DNA of 64,000 nucleotides, from positions 132,378,018 to 132,442,017 of the forward strand of contig CM043968.1 of NCBI GenBank assembly GCA_014529385.2, in the 5' to 3' direction. Both the position numbers and the translations under genes were made by a program. The DNA comes from Adiantum capillus-veneris. Lineage: Eukaryota; Streptophyta; Polypodiopsida; Polypodiales; Pteridaceae. Within the stretch, counting starts at the first letter, position 1. Every line of letters starts with the position of its first letter. Positions 46,936 to 57,994 of the stretch are shown piece after piece. The notes under the pieces were generated by a model. That model did no database searches, was not told where the DNA came from, and saw only the letters and a program-made list of their open reading frames with translations.

Positions 46936-49672
46936 GTGGGCATTGGGCAATCAAGTGATCTATGCCACAACGATTACATGTGAGTATTGGCATTGCAGAC
47001 GTGCTCCCTTGATTCATTTGCATCTGTGCAGCATTCTTTTGCAGCCTAATAGGGCACTCCGCTGCCCGATGTGGTCCACCACACTCGTAGCATTGAAGAG
47101 GTGGCCTCCTAGCCTGGGTATTGATATTTTGACCTCTGGATGCGAGAGCAGTAGCTTGATAAACCGGCTTGAATTGCCCCCAACAATCTTCCATGTAGTA
47201 TATAGGACACTCTTCCAATATATCAAGTCCGTAGGCAATACTAGTGTCTATTTCCTCCTCACAGCCATCTGCATAAGCATTAGATGGCTCGCAACCCACT
47301 TGGTTCATAAGGGCGACTCTTGAATGCGGGGGCTACGGTCCTAGCACAGGAGGTGGTAGCGGTGTAGCTTGTACAACATTTTGAGATCTAGGGACCATGT
47401 GTTGCGGTAGTTGCTCAACAGGTGGAGCAGGCATCAATACAGGAGCTCGAGGTGCATCCGTCCAGGCTACAGGTGGTCTATTTGCCATCATACGTTTGAT
47501 CATTAAACAATCCTTAGCTTGGTGACCATACCTACCACATGAGTTGCAAGTTCCATTAAATTTTACTCTAAACATAGGACACTCACTAGTGCTATGTGGA
47601 CCTAAGCAAATGGAACACCATTGTTGCTCCCTTCTTGGATACATGTGACTATTTTGAGGGGGTCGATTATCCTTAAGAGACTCTTGGATTGCCTTGGTGA
47701 GGTCTGTCAAGAATGTCTCAAATACCTTTGGCTCATTGGCAATGGGCTTTGCAGTCATGGGTTCATACTCAATGGCTTGTGAGCTAGTGGATATCGTGTC
47801 AATAATAACTCTCATGCCTGCTATCATCAAGTTGTCCTCTAATTGGATTGCATTGGCAGTGACATCTTCCCAGGTTGTGATACCTCTAATCACTAGTCCA
47901 TTATAGATTCCTTCATTCCTCAACCCTCGAATGAATCGATCAAGCAGTTGTTTATTGTTGAAGCGCTCATTTACAGAGCAGCGAGAGTTTAAGTGCTTTA
48001 GACGACTAATGAAGTCCCTTACTGACTCTCCTTCCTTACGTTCGGCCTTCTGTAGCTGAGATGCTACACCCCAAAGCACACCTTCTCATATGTACTCCTT
48101 TAGAAACAACCTTCGAAGGGTAGGGTAGATTGTTTTCTCGTCCACCCTTAGGGTTCTATACCAATCTCCAGCCTTCCCACTTAATGTCAAGCTTAAGGCA
48201 TTGCACTTATGTAGTTTGTTGCGTTCCCCTAAGGAATCACATACTTGTTCAAACACTTCAATGTGTTTTCTAGCATCTTCGTCCCCATTGAATTTTTGCA
48301 TGAGTTTGGCAATTTGTACTGCCTTACTTCTAGGCTCTCTATCAGATGCATGACGCATATTTTCCGTGATAGATCGACCTATGGTTTGAGCAAACGCTGC
48401 CAAGTCACCTATGTGAGGAGGCAGGGCCGGTGGAGGTACTCTTGGAATCATATGTGGGAGAGGGACGGGTACCGGTCTTGGCATATGTGTGGATGATGCA
48501 GGATATGGAACATAACCGGGCATAGGTCCACTCGGATAAGGGCTAAGGAGCGGCACTCAAGGAGCATAAACAAGTGGTACAATTGGAGGTGTGGGGGCTA
48601 TGTGTGCATAAGGGGCTAGAGGCACATACGGTCGAGGCCCCATATTAGGTACTACGACACTAGGTAGTGGCACTGCGCTAACCGTAGATGTCATCCGTAC
48701 ATTCTCTGTCAGGCCTATCCCTGGAGTGAGCACTGTGTTTTCCTTAATAGAGGGTTGAGCCAAGTTAGGGAAGCTAAAGTTGTCGCTCGGAGACTCAGAT
48801 TGCATAGAGACCCCAGGTGAAATAACGTAAGATGGGTCCATGGGACTCATTAGAGGAGTCTCCATTTGTGATAGAGTAGGCTGTTGAGCCTTGCTCGTAT
48901 CCAGAAATCTCATGGGGCCAATTGAGAGTATATTTATCCCTCGGTTTTGCCTTTCTAATTGAATAATGCCATGGATAACATTACAGATCATTTTCTGTTG
49001 ATCTTCGATGCTCGTGGCACTAGAGGTGGATTGTAAAATCTCTATCCATCCTACATGGTAGGCGTGGCCAGAGTGTAGATCTGTCAACACCTCAGTGTGG
49101 AGGTCGTATGTCCAATGATCATTAATGAACAATCCTTCTAGAGTCGATGTGTTAACGGTTTCTTGTGAGGTAGAAGCAATGTTGCTCCCCGTGGTTTTAC
49201 TTGTCACCAACGATACTCTAGAGGGAACTTCTGAACGAGGCAGCTCAACAGGGCCTTCTTGGTAAGAAGTTGGCAGGATATCCACATGGACACTCTTTGG
49301 GGGTGTGGGGTCCACGTGCGATGTGAAAGGAGAGTCCACTTCCCCACCCCCTTCGTGTGATTCATTTGCATCAGGTTCCGAGCGAGTAGCTCTACCTAAT
49401 GTTTCCATGAAACGGCTAAACATACTAGTACTAGGCTGTGGAGCTTTGGGAGGTGCATGGCCTTCTCTCTCAGTGTTTTGGGTAGGGTATGCTTCCATGA
49501 TTTCTGAGTCGGAGGAGGAATCACTAGCGGCTATTTTAGGGTCTTGGGTGGTGCTACCTTGTGTCCCCGCTGAGGGTCTAGAGCCTATCGTGGATGGGTA
49601 ATGGGTGTCCTTATGAACAGAGGCACCCTCAATATGCTCGTGTTCTAGCACCCGCCCAAAGCGTAAGTGCAT
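46936..49672 (-). pseudogene. gag: C2 gag
   Basis: Starts MHLRFGRVL at 49672 and stays in one frame to the zinc knuckles, with stops at 48557-48559, 48086-48088 and 47333-47335; comparison with C1 shows the first two were CGA and the third CAG. The Ser/Pro-rich N-terminal region is followed by the capsid domain (about 48350-47830). Four zinc knuckles: CSICLGPHSTSEC, CNSCGRYGHQAKDC, CYECGGPHRAAEC and CNRCGIDHLIAQC. Only the second has the standard CX2CX4HX4C spacing. The frame runs into the non-coding block at about 46935. Confidence 0.85.
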
Positions 49673-50670
49673 GTGCTTTTGATACCCTAAGGTGTCAAAA
49701 AGCTGCTCTAGGAGGCCTTGTGACTAGTTTTTTGCGTGTTTTTGTTTGTTTTTTTGCTAGATTTTTTAGAGCGTGTCGTGGAATGGGCCGTGTGATAGCT
49801 CGAAACGAGCGTATCGCTAGGAGGGACGCGCTGTGCTTTACAGCCCACTATTTGGTTCTATTTTGCTCCAGAAAAGCCCGAAACAGTCTTTTCCTAGCTG
49901 GGGAACTAGGCTTTAAATAGCAAGTCTAAGGGTGCAAGTGGGAAGAGAAGGGAGGAGAGTGGAGGACTTGTCCCACATGCTCTCATTCCCTCTTGAGGGG
50001 GTAGGGTATATATATAAGAGTGAGTCTAGTATATATCATAAGACAGAGGACTAAGGCCTGGGCCTGGGCTTGGGCTTGGGCTTGGGCTTGGGGAAACGAT
50101 CCCGATCAAAATTTTAGTGATCCCCCCAGTCACTCACGCTTAAATATTTTCGATTTTTTTTATAACCTCCCCCTCACTCACATTTTTATTTTTCGATTTT
50201 TTTTTTAAAAAAAATAATTTTTTTTAATTTTTTAAAGATATTATTTGGTACGCGTTTTGGTGCGCGTTGACCTCACCTAACTATTTACTGTCCCACCTAC
50301 CTACTGACCTGCTAATCAGTGGTTCACCTAATTACTAACCTGCTTAATTAACTAACTGTGCGCCTAACTGTGCATAAATCAAAAAACACAGAAAATGAAG
50401 AAAATTGAAACTTGACAGAACTATGCAGTGCAAACCAGAAAATGCAGAAAACGCAAGAAATGCTAACTGTGTAAGCTGAAATCTGAGCTTAATAGAACTA
50501 GCAAAACAGAGCTTAACAGAACACAGAAAACTTGAATGCAGTCAACAACATTCTGTCTTTCTCTACTGTTTTTGCATAACAACAATAATCAAACTTAAAC
50601 CGCGCCTTTCCTACATAAAAAATAGCTTCAATACAATTTACAGGTCGCCAATGGAGCTTCACGCGCAGCA
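49673..50670 (-). other. C2 leader
   Basis: Counterpart of the C1 leader. Contains the hexamer repeat at 50056-50092 and a T-rich run near 50190. No ORF supported. Confidence 0.7.
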
Positions 50671-50690
50671 GCTCCCCGACAGTGGCGCCA
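50671..50690 (-). other. Primer-binding site of C2
   Basis: Minus strand TGGCGCCACTGTCGGGGAGC, four bases from the LTR. Two changes from the C1 version. Confidence 0.7.
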
Positions 50691-50694
50691 AAAA

Positions 50695-50922
50695 TGTCAA
50701 GGCTAGGGACTTGCTACGCACCGTGTGCGAGCCACAAAGGATCCTAGCACACAGTCATACAACAGACAAGCTCACAAGGAAGAATGGTGTGTCACTCACC
50801 TTCCTGCGTAGTTGCGAATGAAGGATTCCCGCGCCACGAAGAAGAGGGAGACGCCGCTATGCCGCGCTCAACCGCCTCGCCGCCGTCGTGCCGCCGCAAC
50901 GCTCGATCACACACACACACTC

Positions 50923-51000
<78 letters not shown>

Positions 51001-51297
51001 ACACACACACACAAGGAGATGGTGAAGGAGAAGGTGGAGATGGAGCAAAAGCAACTTCTATTGCACAATGAGAGAATGAGTAAAAATTAGGTTTAGTGGC
51101 TTTTATATGATCTAACCCCATTCACACTTCGGCGCCCATACTAAGCCAACTCACTCCTTGAATATTCCAGTTAGAGTGCACCTGTCATCGGCGATCACCC
51201 TTACCCTGTTTCTGTTGGTCCGACAAGCCCGATACCTGACTCTAAATAATACAACGTTTATAGATCATAGGGTGTCCGTGTGCCGTGAGGGTTAACA
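50695..51297 (-). repeat. 5' LTR of C2
   Basis: 603 bp, TGTCAAGG...GGTTAACA on the plus strand. Contains (CT)n at about 50926-50968 and (AC)n at about 50968-51014, both longer than in the other LTR. Confidence 0.9.
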
Positions 51298-51844
51298 AAG
51301 CCACTGTCAGTTATGGAATGTTTTATGAAAAGAATGGGAAGCTTTGTCTTTATGGTTACACAAATGCAGATTGGGCAGGAGATTTTATGGATAGAAGATC
51401 TACAAGTGGTTATGCATTTTCCATTGGCAATGGTATGATAAGTTGGAGTAGCAAGAAGCAATCAACCGTAGCATTATCAAGTACAGAAGCTGAATATCGT
51501 GGAGCAGCTTTGGCAGCATGTGAAGAGTCACGGTTGAGAGTACTTATGGTAGACTTTGGTTTTGACTATCTTGACAGTGTCATTATATATTGTGACAATA
51601 TTAGCAGCATCATGTTGGCAAAGAATCCAGTTTACCATGCTCGCACTAAACACATTGAGGTACATTATCACTTCATTAGAGAAAAAATTTTGGCAAATGA
51701 GATTGATTTGGTGTATGTGAAGACAAATGATCAAGTTGCGGATATATTCACAAAAGCTCTTGGAAAGGATAAGTTTTGCTACTTTCGTGAAGCATTGGGA
51801 ATCCATCATATGCAAGATCAGTCTGAGCTTGAGGGGGAGTGCTA
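51298..51844 (+). pseudogene. pol: Copia E pol, 3' part (RNase H)
   Basis: Continues the pol of E after C2: ATVSYGMFYEK, TNADWAGD, SSTEAEYRGAA, HIEVHYHFIRE, ADIFTKALG and a stop at 51842-51844. Compared with other copia proteins about six residues are missing at the junction with 39006, agreeing with a small deletion of host sequence. The polypurine tract overlaps the end of the coding sequence. Confidence 0.95.
51829..51839 (+). other. Polypurine tract of copia E
   Basis: TTGAGGGGGAG. The next bases, TGCTAAAGAATATGA, repeat the start of the LTR that follows at 51855, so the true LTR edge may be 51840. Confidence 0.75.
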
Positions 51845-51854
51845 AAGAATATGA

Positions 51855-52068
51855 TGTTAAAGAATATGTCCATTGTGCTATGGGCGGTTGGACACTGACT
51901 ATACTATGTTGTAAATATATTTTGGATAATAGTTCAAAAGAGAAGAAGAGAAGAGCAGCTCGTTGAATGGCTGCTGCAGGGTAATGATTGTGTGTGTGTG
52001 TCTCGATGTGTGTTGGTGTGTGTGTGTAGTCTTCTTTCCTACCTTCTCCATCACCTGCGCACTCTACA
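51855..52068 (+). repeat. 3' LTR of copia E
   Basis: 214 bp alignable with 34024-34237 with about eight differences. Preceded by a 15-bp imperfect duplication of its own start. Followed by GGCAT (52069-52073). Confidence 0.9.
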
Positions 52069-52073
52069 GGCAT

Positions 52074-52823
52074 GGTGACTAGATCCACAACCCATTTATA
52101 GTGCATGGCTAGTGGATATGTAGGGTGCAATCCATCACGATGTCAGACATTTGAATACATTTGACATGTTACACATGATTCCACAAAGTGGGATACATCC
52201 TTGTACATACCTTTCCACCAATACATTTCCTTTAGCTTTGAAAAGGTTTCCCACACACCATGATTTCCAGCCCATAGGTTCTCATGAAACTCCTGCATGA
52301 GCTTTACCTGACTTTGTTTGTTACATACTACCCTTTGTGGTATAGCACCCTTTTGTTTTGGATGTTTCCATAAGTAACCATCCTTCAGAAAGTACCCATA
52401 TGCTTTTCTGTGTATCCTCTTAAACTCATGCTCAGACCAATCACCTTGTTTTGTTAAAGTACTCAAATAACGAACAATAAGCAACCAATCTCCTTCATAC
52501 CCATCTCCTAAAAACAACTCAAGTGCACTAGGTGTGCCAACATCATTATGCTCAACATGATTCATGGAGTAGAACTTTGTGCCTACATCTTCACTATCAT
52601 CTACCATGTCTTGCTCATCCTCATACCTTGCCCTTGATAGCATATCCGCTATCGGGTTGTCTTTTCCTGCAATATGCTTGAACTCAGGATTCAAGGACTT
52701 AATGTAGGCAATCCATTTTAGCATTGCAATGTCTGGTGTTGAGCAGCTTTTAATCATTCCAAGGAGTGGTAGACAATCTGTTTCCACAACCACATATGCT
52801 CCAATCAAGTACTCTTTTTCCAC
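52074..52823 (-). pseudogene. Gypsy F: end of RNase H and integrase zinc-binding domain
   Basis: Frame from 52823: RNase H end (AYVVVETDCLPLL, GKDNPIADMLSRA), then integrase HHCC (GNHGVWETFSKL ... CVTCQMY). A TGA at 52143 precedes WVVDLVTMP, which carries the likely first catalytic Asp and reaches the E insertion point. It joins the frame at 34023. Confidence 0.8.
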
Positions 52824-54345
52824 ACCTCAGTGCTGTAACCATGCCCCACAACTCTCGTTTTACCTGTGGGTAGTTCCTTTGTCGAGTGCTTAGAACCTTG
52901 GCTCCAAAACTTACCACATACTTATGTCCCTCTTTGTCATCCTGCCCTATTGCCCATCCAATTCCTGTCGGAGTCATATCCACTATCACTATTACTGGCT
53001 TTCCGCACTCATAGTTTACCTTTCTTAAAGTTGGTGCTTGTTGTAGCAAATCCTTTAGCTTTCTTATAGCCCTTGCTTGTGCGTCTTCCCAATAAAACTT
53101 TTGTTTTTTCCTCAACTGATACAAAGGATCTGCTACATGTGCATAATGTGGAATTCATATAACATAAAACACACACGCACCAAGAAATCTGCGAACTTCA
53201 CTCACAGATATGCATACCTCCTTCATCTTTTGAATAGCATCAATTTTTGTTGGACAAGGTCGTCTCCCATTGGGGCCACACATGTGCCCAACAATCGATA
53301 CCTCCTTCACTCCAAACACAGACTTTTGTCCTGAGAGGGTAAGGTTCACCTCTTCCAGTCTGGATAGGATCTTGTCACAATCATCTATGTGTTGTGCCAC
53401 AAAGTTGCGGCACCCCTTGGAATCCAAAGATTCATCTTTATTACTTTCTTCACATCCTTTGATAGGAACGTCATCAAGAAAGGGCATAGTTACTTGGGGA
53501 ATAAAGTCATGTAAGACCTGATTCATACCATTCATCATATGTGAAACCAAATTGGTTGCTGCCTGTGGTAAGGTACACATCCTCACCAAACCCAAAGGTG
53601 TCCTCATGGTAGTCGGATCCCTGTTTTCCATTGCTAGTTGGAATTGATCATACCTTGAGTACAAATCTCCCATAGAATATATTGCCCTTCCTGCAAATGC
53701 TTCTGCAAACTCATCCACAATTAGCCCTGTACCCATATTCTTGATTGTGACTTTATTGACCGTCTTCATATCTTGGATGAAGCGCAAAGCTCCATTCTTC
53801 TTTGGTACTGTGAACCACCTGTTTGAGTATGGAGCGCATGAAGGCTCCAAAATACCCATCTTGATCTTCTCATTTAGCAACTCAATTAACTTTGGTAAGT
53901 GAGCCTTTGGAACTGGTATTGGCCGTAAGTTCCAAGGTACATGAGGGATGGTAAATATCACCATAGGAGCAACAATGGTAGGATCTACACATCCTATCTC
54001 ATGTGGCTCAAATGCAAATGCTTTTCCATGTTTAGAGAGCATCTCTTCAAAACATTCCCTTTCAACCTGTGTCAAGGAGTCCTCATGCCCAATCTTCAAT
54101 TGCTTTAGAGACTGCTTTGTAAACCTGTGTCCAATCCCTTTTGGATCTCTGAGACTAGGTTGCAAAGAAGCCTGTTCTAGCTTTTCCTTGCAGTGCTTTG
54201 GCAAAGGAAGTGCCATTGGTTTTACCTTCTTTGCCACAGTCTTGTACTTAGTGTCCACTTTTACTTCATGTTTTTGCTTTCTATCCTCCTGTTCCTTTTG
54301 AAATGCCTCAACCACATTGTACATTTCAAGTGAGCACACTTTCAC
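52750..54345 (-). pseudogene. pol: Gypsy F reverse transcriptase and RNase H
   Basis: Frame from 54345: basic linker, then RT (PYSNRWFTVPKKNGALRFI, GDLYSRYDQFQL, TMRTPLGL) with catalytic FLDD near 53470 and a motif PNGRRPCPTKI, stop at 53155. The same frame continues at 53124 with LYQLRKKQKFYW and RNase H (VDMTPTGIGWAIGQ, STRQRNYPQVKRE), then a shift near 52800. These RT motifs differ markedly from those of B, C and G. I believe it is a separate Ty3/gypsy branch but cannot name it. Confidence 0.8.
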
Positions 54346-54632
54346 TATCTCATTTTGGTCATGCGAAGATTAATCTACTATAGACTACAGATCCTGTAAT
54401 GTTTCCACAAAAGAAAACTCCTCAAACATACATGTTATGTTTTCATTGTTACCTAGAAGACCATGCTCTTTCCACTCCTTTTGTAGACTATGTATATGTT
54501 TGCGGGAACCTCGACTCAAGTTCTCACATTTTAGAAAAGAGACATATCCATATTCTGTTAGACCTGCAAAACTTGTACAGAAATCCTCCTTATGTGAGAA
54601 CCTTTCCCTTTTTGTACCATCGTAATCCCGCT

Positions 54633-55568
54633 CTACAATGGTACCTGGCCAAAACCCATTCTCTCTCGATGATCATAAAACTCTTTACTCAACTTGGGCA
54701 ATGGGCGCTCTCGGAGACTGTCACGATTTCTTTCATGATTCACATAGACAGTGAGAAATTGAACAACACGTTTTCCATCTTTACTTCTTATCCTAGCATA
54801 AGCAGAACCATCATCCATTACCTTTGTTTACATTCTAACCCCTACAATGTAGGGTTGTCCAAGGATGAGATCATAAGAAGATGTGTCCTGTACAAAGAAA
54901 TTATGCTCTTCCTTTACATCTCCAATAGTTACTTTCACACTTGGACAAGATGCATATAACTCACCTGATGAATTATTTGCTACCTTAACCATCCATCCAT
55001 GATCCATGTCCATTGGTAATTTGCACTTTTTGAATAAGCTCTTTGACATTATGTTTATTTCTGAACCATGGTCAATTAAGGCAACAAATGGCTCTTCAAG
55101 ATCACCCACCTTGACCATTGTCTCTGTCGTAACTCTTTCCCAATGATTCCTGAAAAAGTGACTTCTTGGAATGGCTTCGTACTCCTCATCTCCATTTGAA
55201 AATTGTACTTGCTTTGTTATTCCAGAAGAATGGTAGCACCCTACGACATCCTCATCATGCTCTCTGTCTTCCACCTGTATTACTTGTGTCTTTAAGCTTT
55301 CTCCTTTAGATTGCGGGCGAGTGGTGTCAACAAGAGTTTGCCTCTTTCTCTTGATGATATCAATGATCTCCTTGTGGAACTCGCGCTTGGCTCTGCCAAG
55401 GACTTCTCCTAAGGTAAACTCTATTTTGCTATTCAAAATTCTTTCTTCTAGAACTTTCTTTAAGTCTGTAGCAGCCTCAATATCAGACTGTAACTTATAA
55501 ATTGGAGTTTTAGTCTTACCTTTTGATGACTTCTTTTTCCTCCCAGTTGTACTTTCTTTCATAGCCAC
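54633..55568 (-). pseudogene. Gypsy F protease region
   Basis: Frame from 55568: Lys-rich start, helical segment, then a retropepsin-like domain with LIDHGSEINIMS (about 55062-55080) and LILGQPYI (about 54850). The active-site position that is usually Thr or Ser is His here. A TAA at about 54828 is followed in frame by more of the linker (DGKRVVQFLTV) to 54633. Between 54345 and 54633 the frame is broken. Confidence 0.75.
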
Positions 55569-56016
55569 TTCAGGTGGGGGTGCTTCTTGTGTTGTAGGCG
55601 CTCGAGGAGGTATTGTATCGCTTCTTCTAGTAATTCTTTTTTATGGTCCTTCGTCACCACTTTAGATTGCGGGCGAGTGGTGTCAACAAGAGTTTTCCTC
55701 TTTCTCTTGATGATATCAATGATCTCCTCGTGGAACTCGAGCTTGGCTCTGCCAAGGACTTCTCCTAAGGTAAACTCTATTTTGCTATTCAAAATTCTTT
55801 CTTCTAGAACTTTCTTTAAGTCTGTAGTAGCCTCAATATCAGACTGTAACTTATAAGTTGGAGTTTTAGGCTTACCTTTTGATGACTTCTTTTTCCTCCC
55901 AGTTGTATTTTCTTTCATAGTCACTTCAAGTGGGGGTGCTTCCTGTGTTGTAGGCGCTCGAGGAGGTATTGTATCGCTTCTTCTAGTAATTCTTTTTTAT
56001 GGTCCTTCGTCACCAC
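55305..56016. repeat. 356-bp tandem duplication in gypsy F
   Basis: Two direct copies, 55305-55660 and 55661-56016; for example TTGCGGGCGAGTGG at 55311 and 55667. 356 is not a multiple of three, so the duplication shifts the reading frame. The copies differ at only a few positions. Confidence 0.9.
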
Positions 56017-56790
56017 TCTCTCTCTTGCACTTTTCTTCCACAAAAACTTCGTTGTTTTGACATTTTGCAATATAGGCATGTACTGACAAGGAGTCCACAG
56101 GATCATTCCATCCTGACTCTAGACGAATATAGTCACCTGCTTCATGTAGGACTTCTCTTGTAAGCTTTCCTTTCCTTGCTAGCTCCATAGCACTTGTCCA
56201 CAACTTACCATTCAAAACTCCTCAATGGTTCAATCTTGACTTTATAAGTAGATGCCTCAGATGCAGAGATGGCATGGGTAGAGGCCATATCCTCTACCAG
56301 AATCTGCATTCCTCCTTTCCCAAAGTTAGTCCTTAAGGGTAAACCTATCTCCCTTAAGTGAATCTTACCATCCTTGAAGAAGACAAGATCTTTTCTCAAA
56401 GCTTCACAGAAGCTGTCACATTCTCTCCTAGCATGCTCTGTGCTGTCACACCATATGCATCTATGAACAAAACCTTCTTTAGGTTGTTGTTTTTGCCTTG
56501 AAGATGGTGCCAATGGTTGCCCCTTATCTTCAAGCTTTGTGAGTTTTACTTTTAAATCCCTCATACCTTTCATAAGCTCATCTATTACAATGTCATCAAC
56601 TTTTGGAAGTATAAAGGAAGAAGGCTTTACCATCTTTTCAGAAGCTGTGGAGGTAGATGGTGCACTACCAACAGCCATCTTATCCCGTCTCCTTTGGCGC
56701 TTCGCAAGTAATGAAACAGAAGCTTCAACTTCGTTACAATCTGTCTTCAGTCCCTGCTCAGCATCTTTGTCCTCAAGAAGTAGCTCCAAT
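55997..56790 (-). pseudogene. gag: Gypsy F gag, C-terminal part
   Basis: Frame at 56205-56790: Glu/Lys-rich segment, then a CX2CX4HX4C zinc knuckle (CIWCDSTEHARREC, near 56440) and a stop. The next frame (55997-56215) looks like its continuation (LARKGKLTREVLHEAGDYI). The capsid part is absent: the frame ends at the presumed insertion point of G near 56812. Confidence 0.7.
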
Positions 56791-56812
56791 TGCTCCTAGA
56801 GCTCCTTTCCTT

Positions 56813-57966
56813 GTAGTGGTGTGAGCGGGATGGAAACACACAGAGCGCCTCTATAACAACCCGACACACACTCTTGGGAAGATACACACACACACTATGG
56901 GGCACCACTCGGCTTACACAATCTACCTGGCCGAGACAAGGAATACACCAATGGAGTGAGAGGAGAGAGACTTCCCACTTACCCACTCAACACAGAGACA
57001 CACACACACGCACACACCCAAAAAACTCAGCCCAAAAGAGAGGAATTTCTTATGTTTAGATACAAATGAGCTTGGGCCAACACCAATGGGGCAAATAGTT
57101 TACACAGTATTGAAGAAATACACCAGATACAATCACAAAGTTAAGTAGAGGCTTCACTCACTGGAGAAGATTACACAACAAAAACAAAATAAAAAGAGTG
57201 AGAAATTTGAAAAAATGGACAGTGCCAACGAGTCCGGAATGGACCAAAACCCCAGTCTGCAATGTCAAAGTGCTCAAATCCGACCTCGGATGAGCAATTT
57301 ACGGCCAAAACAAGCTCCCAAAACCCAAAAAACACACTTGCGGCTGTTTCTCCTCTCTTCTCCACGTTTTTTCTGGTCTTCTCTCTGTTTTTTCAGTTCC
57401 CACACTTAGCTTTATTAGTTGGGCACCCTTGGCCTTTTCGTTGACCTCAAACGGACCCCGAACATGCCAAAAACTGACCTCACAGTGCATAGTTCTCACT
57501 TTTTTGCATCGTCCGCACACCTGGCACACAGCTTTTTTCAATGATGCATCTCGCCACCACGTGAAGTGGCCCCAAAATATGGTCCTCATGATGACCTTTC
57601 TACATAATTACCACAAGAAAAAAAACATCCACGTTGTGTCTATACTTCTCCACGTGCAAGTATTGACCCCGTTCGGCCTCCTGACGCCACTAGATGCCAT
57701 CTGACGCACCTGCTTACCTCATGTCGTTGGCCCACGGATAGCTTCCTCAAGAAGTTTTACGCACTACCAACTCCTCCTTATTGTAGAAAAAACACACTGG
57801 TACTGGTGATAGTGAAAAACGATGCACTATGTACATGCTGTCCAACCTGTACACATGTGGGCCCCACGTAACCACCTGGCTCTGGAAAATGGGCAATCTT
57901 TTATTTGATGCATCATGCATGTGTATGTACATATGTGAAATCCCTTGATCCAAAAAATTCCTGACA
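56813..57966 (-). repeat. Probable 3' LTR of G
   Basis: On the minus strand it would begin TGTCAGGAATT directly after the polypurine tract and end ...CACTACA at 56813, where the gag of F stops. No second copy is visible to confirm the edges. No coding content recognised in it. Confidence 0.45.
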
Positions 57967-57984
57967 TAATTTGCCCACCCCCTA
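57967..57984 (-). other. Polypurine tract of G
   Basis: AGGGGGTGGGCAAATTA on the minus strand, between integrase and the presumed LTR. Confidence 0.55.
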
Positions 57985-57994
57985 GCCTGGTAGA

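Larger units (their letters stand above)
39007..51297 (-). mobile_element. C2: gypsy family C, inserted in copia E
   Basis: About 12.3 kb, minus strand. From right to left: LTR (50695-51297), primer-binding site, leader, gag, a 1.2-kb non-coding block where protease should be, RT, RNase H, integrase, C-terminal extension with a second protease-like domain, acidic ORF, polypurine tract, LTR truncated on its outer side (39007-39465). No target duplication is visible because the left junction has a deletion. Confidence 0.9.
34024..52068 (+). mobile_element. Copia element E, interrupted by C2
   Basis: Plus-strand Ty1/copia element of about 5.75 kb once C2 (39007-51297) is subtracted. LTRs are 214 bp with about eight differences by eye (near 4%), clearly older than D. 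Primer-binding site at 34241, gag from 35218, pol to 51844, polypurine tract before the 3' LTR, target duplication GGCAT on both sides. It sits inside the integrase gene of F. Confidence 0.95.

Noticed and set aside
50812-51121. Open frames rich in Ser-Leu or His-Thr in the C2 LTR
   Set aside because: Translations of CT and AC microsatellites.
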